Below are positions 59,257 through 64,000 of a stretch of DNA of 64,000 bases, piece by piece. The position numbers were made by a program, and so were the translations under genes. Source of the DNA: Coffea arabica (lineage: Eukaryota; Streptophyta; Magnoliopsida; Gentianales; Rubiaceae); the NCBI RefSeq assembly GCF_036785885.1, contig NC_092310.1:248001-312000 (forward strand). The letters run 5' to 3'. Below the pieces are notes generated by a model. It worked only from the letters and a program-made list of their open reading frames with translations, was not told the DNA's origin and ran no database searches. Every line of letters starts with the position of its first letter. The first letter of the stretch is position 1.

Positions 59257-59936
59257 TAGAGGTGGCAATTTCCGACGCGTCTTGAAAATACGACACAAAT
59301 TTAATACGAAATTAATGGGTTTAGATTGAGATTTCGTGGATTCGGGTTGAACTCGATGAATTCCGAAAAAAACGGGTCGAATTCAGGTCAACCCGTGGGG
59401 TGACCCGATATGACTTGATAATCTGTTTATGAATTAAAAATAATTTAATAAACATAAAAATTATTTTATCTAACTAAACTAAGTTATTCTTTTTTCCCAA
59501 AGGCCTTAATCACTTAACCCTAAATGAATTTATTTAACTTGTGTGAAGTTGAAATTATTAGATTTGGACAAATAATGTATTATATTATTTTTTACTTTTA
59601 TACTGTTTTAATTTATTTTATATTTGATTTGGGATAAAACACTTTTACGGTGTTTTAATTTATTTTAGATTTGATTTGAAATTATTTATTTAAAATTTTA
59701 TTACTTGATTATTTAATTAATCTTGTGCGAAATTGGTTTTATTAGAAATTACAGTGATAAATTAATAAATTAAAATTAAATTTCGGGTCGACCCGCCAAC
59801 CCGAAATTTTTGGGTTCATGTCTGGTATCCTGACCGGTTTCGGATTGACGGGTCATATTCGAGTCAACGAATTTTCTGTTATACTCGAACCTCAATCCGA
59901 CCGGCGAACCCGATTTGGACCGGATTGCCTACCCTA
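59257..59936. mobile_element. hAT-type MITE, cccgac-rich family
   Basis: About 680 bp, starting tagaggtggcaatttc and ending gattgcctaccctа-like sequence, roughly inverted. The subterminal parts are rich in cgggtcg/cgacccg words, the middle is AT-rich. Flanking 8-mers tgtgcaat and cgtggaat match at 6 of 8. TAGAGGTGGCAA-type ends are typical of non-autonomous hAT elements. Non-coding; this is an older copy. Confidence 0.6.
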
Positions 59937-60021
59937 CGTGGAATCAAACATTAGTAGTAGCTTTTCACAAAGTCACATGCTGGCCTTTCAATCCATTCCC
60001 ACTTTCTCACTTGGGGGTGCG

Positions 60022-60056
60022 AGTGCTGGTGCTGGTGCTGGTGCTGGTGCTGGTGT
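60022..60056 (+). repeat. (GGTGCT)n minisatellite
   Basis: Five to six copies of a GGTGCT hexamer. It produces Ala-Gly or Leu-Val repeats in overlapping open frames, which are therefore not evidence of a gene. Confidence 0.85.
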
Positions 60057-61926
60057 TGGGTGGTGTGGGCTTTACAAAAAAAGTGTCGAATTATGATGGC
60101 TTCTTCTCTTCCCCCCACCCCCCCCCCCCACCTCCGGCTCTCCCATTATACAGATCAATCAATCTGCATACTATATAGTAATACTCTAATTGCATCATCC
60201 ATAATGGTGGAGCAAGCAATAAATTATACTATTGGACAGGAGTAGCTTTCTTGTCTGGTCCAAAGCATGTGGATGATGATATGAGTGGGATCATATATAC
60301 CATTTCGAAGATATGGACTTGGAAAGCTCTCCATCAACAATTCATTTTTAAGTCATTGTAGAATACTTTATTATACTAGTATAAGTACCTCACAAGGTTT
60401 TTTGCCTTTTTTGGTTCGATCAATGTAGCTTCTCAACTTTTACTAGGCAGTATCGAATTCATGAATTCATTGAAACTTTCTATAGCTTTTGTCATTGCTT
60501 GGGGTGGTAATTCTTTGTTCATATTTAATGGTACTCTCAGATTTCTTTTCACTGCTCAACCAAAAGTATATATATCGCCTTCAACAGATGTTTTCAAGCA
60601 AGTTCTTTTTCCATTCACAATAATATTTGTCGAAAAAACAACACAAGAATATACATACACTAGCTCCTCATGTTGAATCAAATATGAGTTTTGGTTTTTT
60701 TCCAATTACAATTTCTTGTCCCCCCAACTCTCTTCCTTTTTTTATATCTATGTACCCCTTTTCCATGTGAATGGCTGGCTAGTTATGTCAACTTGCGCTG
60801 CAAACAATACCAACCAAAAATTGAACTTCTCTTCTGCATTCTGCCTAGCAGCAAAATGTATGTAATGGACTCATTTTTGTCAAGGGCATGCAGGCAGTGA
60901 ATATGGTGGAGCGTAACTCGCGCTCGGAGTTTCGAACATCTAAGCCAATGTCAAAAAACACCGACAAATTTATTGGTTTCAGATGCATGTGATGACTTGG
61001 GTTTCATTTCATCACGATGTCTTGCAGAGTTGTTTCAGTCCCCACTCCCCACTTCAAATAATTAAAGACACAAACCAACACATACACACACACATATATA
61101 TATATATATAAATCGTGAGACAAGATGGGGATCACCAAACGGCAAACGATAAATCGTGATTGTTACCATGTTCAATGGCTATGTTCTATGGTTTAACGGA
61201 TCTGTTCTTGGTGTGCCATTACAATTTTTCTTGCTATACCGTTTTAAAAACAGATTTCATGCATGAATATCTGTACATAAATTGAAGTTGAAAGACACTG
61301 GAAAGGGGCTGGGGAGGCGGGGGGGAATGGCATAAAAATGGGGAGATGACCAGAGTAATTACACATATCCCAACTTACTCTTGTCATGAAACCATAACAC
61401 TGACCGAGAATGGCCAAAGGGATGGCTGGAATGAGGACACAGAGTTAATTTGGTTCCAAGAAAAACCAATCGCAAATTATTCAAGAATTGTTTAAACATC
61501 CCTACGGGAGGCCTTTCTTGATTCGGTCATCTCCGCAGAAAAGAAGTTGATAAAATGCTGCTGGATGGCGTCTGGCTGCTGCTGCTAGTCTCTTTCAGTA
61601 TACAGTCTCCACTCTCCAAATCCCAGTTCTGTTCTTGCATTGAAGCCATCGTTTCTTAAATAGATTTAACCCCTAGCTTGTTTTACGTTTTGTACCGGAG
61701 CAGTGCTAGTACTGGCATCATCACTCGATCGGTTTCGGTAGGCAAAAGAAGCCAAGTATCGTTTGCCTCTGGTTACGAGTATTCGGTTACTTTTATTAAT
61801 GTTTATGAGAAAGGACAAGATTAGGAGGCTGATGGAGGGAGTTTCCTGGAACCTGCCCACAATATTGGTTTCTTTCTATCTTTTGCATGGTATCCACGTA
61901 GTCGAATGGGATTTACACTGCCTAAA
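60057..61926. other. Gene-free spacer
   Basis: No coding exon is supported. C-rich (about 60112-60131) and CA/TA (about 61080-61112) simple repeats are present. Short open frames near 60461 and 60691 have no motif. Confidence 0.45.
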
Positions 61927-61934
61927 CCTGTGAT

Positions 61935-62687
61935 TAGGGCTGTAATCGAATCGAGCAACTCGGTCAAAAATTTGACTCGAATTCGATCAAACCGAGTTCG
62001 AGTCGAGTTCGAGCATCCAGAAGCGATGTTCGAAGGCTCCACGAGCCTTATCGAGCATTTTAATTTTAATTATTTAATATATTATTATTATAAAATTACC
62101 CTTGTACCTAAAAGAATTGTCGAATTTATGAAATGTTTCAAGTCATATAAAAATTTTAAAAGGACAATAATGTCTTTTCGCTAAAAAATTATCAAGAAAA
62201 TGAAATTTAATAAATCGAGCTCGATCGAGCTCGATAAGACTCGCATGGACTCGAGCCCATGCGAGTCGAGTTTGAGTACTGCAAGCAAGCTTTGAACTCG
62301 AGCACCAGGGGCGGAGGGAAGGGGGGGCTGGGGTGGCAACCGCCCCCCCTCCAATTGTTAAAAAAAAAATTCTAAGTAAAAAAATTTTTATTATATTGTT
62401 TTGCCCCCCCAAATATTGATAAAAAATTTCACTTTGCCCCCCCTCCAATTGTTATAAAAAAATTTCTAAGTAAAAAAAAACTTTCTTATATTGTTTTGCC
62501 CCCCCAAAATATTGATAAAAATTTTCACTTTGCCCCCTCCTAAGGACCCAAATAATAATGTTTGAAATAACAGAGACTCGCCCCCCCTAATTGCAATTCC
62601 TAGCTCCGCCACTGTCGAGCACCCTATTTGTATGTCGAATCGAGCTCGAGTATGACGATACTCGAGTTCGACTCGATTACAACCCTA
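61935..62687. mobile_element. hAT-type MITE of the cgag-rich family, copy D, with a nested insertion
   Basis: Ends are TAGGGCTGTAATCGAATCGAG and, as reverse complement of the right end, TAGGGTTGTAATCGAGTCGAA. Flanking 8-mers are cctgtgat (61927-61934) and cctatgat (62688-62695), 7 of 8 identical. Without the nested element (62306-62614) and its extra duplication the unit is about 436 bp, the size of its relatives. Confidence 0.85.
62306..62614. mobile_element. Second hAT-type MITE nested inside copy D
   Basis: A 309-bp element with ends CAGGGGCGGAGG and, as reverse complement of the right end, CAGTGGCGGAGC. It is flanked by a perfect 8-bp duplication TCGAGCAC (62298-62305 and 62615-62622), which lies in the host MITE. 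Internally a block of about 110 bp (gccccccctccaattgtt ... ttttgccccccc) is tandemly repeated. Non-coding. Confidence 0.88.
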
Positions 62688-62695
62688 CCTATGAT

Positions 62696-63739
62696 AGCTG
62701 AGTTTTGTCTCGCACGGATCAATGGGCTGAGATGTTGAGGCAGTAATTAGTCTAGTTTAGACTACCGCTGCTCAAAGGTTAGTAGGGAATCAGCGCCGTT
62801 GTTCATCTTGTGGAGAAAAACTAATTAGTCGAGTATTGGACACTTGCTTGAAGAATATCCCACCCGCACCACAAATTACTACAAGAATAGCAGAAGGGAT
62901 CATATAATATAATGACTGCGACTCTGCTGCCGGTAAACTGGTCATATGTATACAGCCAACTTTGTGTCACGAGCTAGCTTATTGATTGTACATCTTCTGT
63001 CCAACTGTGGTGTTAAATCAAAATCTGCTGCTTGGATCAATAAGCTTCTTTATATGAAGACAGGACATCTATATACGATCGATCAGTTTCACTTTTCTAC
63101 AAACACGTAAAAGTTTTAAAGATTCGAGTTAAGGCTTTAATGCATGCATGCAACATCAATTGCAAAGCCGGCGATCTTCGATGATGACAAATTATGTGTG
63201 GACACATCCATTGCAAAGCCTACTGAAATCTAGACGCATCAAACTTATCAGTGGATATGGTGAGGGGATAGATAAACTATATATACTACATCTTTTCTTC
63301 TTTTTCTTTAGGGTAAAAAATCGCAATAGTTCTTCAACTTTTAATACGGCACACTTTTAGTCCTCTAACTAATAAGTATGTATACTCATAACTAATAGTC
63401 CTCTAACTTCAAAATCTGACTACTTTGCAATGCAACCGACGGTCCTCACACAGCTAGTGTAAAGTTAACAAATGATATAATCCTGCACACACAAAAAAAA
63501 AAAAAGCCGAAAACTTTGAAAAGGGCCACGTGGGTTTCAATTTCAAAGTTCCTAAATTTATATTGAACAAAAGCTGGCTTAATTAACAGGAGTAGCAGTA
63601 AATTTCTGAAATTTTTTCATGAAAAAACTTAAAAGTATGAACAAAAGGGTCTACTTAGCTATTTCAGAACTTATTTTTTAGGAAGAAACCCCAATTACCA
63701 GGCTCAGCAAGTAAAACTGCATGTTGTCACATATATCGA
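62696..63739. other. Gene-free spacer
   Basis: No gene is seen. Around 63310-63560 there is a sequence of the agtcctctaactt type that recurs inverted within a short span and may be a decayed MITE; borders are unclear. Confidence 0.4.
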
Positions 63740-63747
63740 GCCGTAGT

Positions 63748-64000
63748 TAGGGGTGCAAACGAATCGAGTCGAATCAAATTTTAGTCCAATCGATCCAAGT
63801 TTCAACTTAATTTTACTAATCTCGAACTCGAGTTCGAAGTTGACGAGCTCAAAAAATGTCAAGTTCGAACTCCACCTCGATCTCGAACTCGAGTTTAAAA
63901 AAATAAAAATATTTTATTTTTAAAAATAAATAAAATAATAATGTTTCTTAATAAATATTAAAATATTAGAAATATATATAATTTTATTATTAAAATAAAA
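63748..64000. mobile_element. hAT-type MITE of the cgag-rich family, copy F, cut by the window end
   Basis: The left end TAGGGGTGCAAACGAATCGAG matches copies A and B, as does the following order of blocks. The presumed left duplication is gccgtagt (63740-63747). The right end lies beyond the window. Confidence 0.75.

Noticed and set aside
59818-60096. Open frame with an Ala-Gly repeat
   Set aside because: Half lies in a hAT-type MITE and half in a GGTGCT minisatellite.

Overview
This is a stretch of plant nuclear genome. The genes carry GT-AG introns, two products carry chloroplast or organelle targeting sequences, and the intergenic DNA is AT-rich and dense with MITEs and tRNA-derived SINEs. 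Gene content (MET1, a DYW-class PPR protein, CYP716-type P450s, a receptor-like protein) points to a flowering plant, most likely a woody eudicot. The species cannot be named from the sequence. I found no bacterial, viral or CRISPR feature.

Layout. 1.8-4.4 kb (+): MET1, a thylakoid PDZ/TPR protein of photosystem II assembly, seven exons. 5.1-15.2 kb (-): two tandem four-exon cytochrome P450 genes of the CYP716 type (CYP85 clan, typically triterpenoid oxidases), separated by 5.3 kb packed with a MULE-type MITE, a decayed TRIM-like LTR array and hAT-type MITEs. 15.3-20.5 kb: transposon-rich spacer with MITEs, a SINE with a 19-bp target duplication and a foldback element. 20.6-23.1 kb (+): an intronless LRR receptor-like protein. 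24.5-26.8 kb (-): a two-exon conserved plant protein ending in a CaaX box (CVIL). 28.9-29.1 kb: a second SINE. 30.6-42.5 kb (-): a 14-exon organellar lysyl-tRNA synthetase with a GC-AG first intron and an apparent one-base frameshift in exon 10. 44.0-44.3 kb (-): a small secreted six-cysteine peptide. 45.8-46.3 kb (+): an acidic repeat-containing protein. 51.1-53.3 kb (-): a DYW-type PPR protein matching AT1G56690. 54.5-56.0 kb (-): the plant homologue of Integrator subunit 3. 56.0-64.0 kb: no gene seen; foldback and hAT MITEs, including one hAT MITE nested in another.

The genes do not form one pathway. MET1, the lysyl-tRNA synthetase and the PPR protein serve organelles. The two P450s are a local duplication and the best candidates for specialised metabolism. 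Exon boundaries were set by hand from splice signals, reading phase and remembered family conservation, so small boundary errors are possible. No wholly new system stands out. The items most worth following up are the lysyl-tRNA synthetase frameshift, a possible poison exon in MET1, the CaaX protein, the six-cysteine peptide and the nested MITEs.
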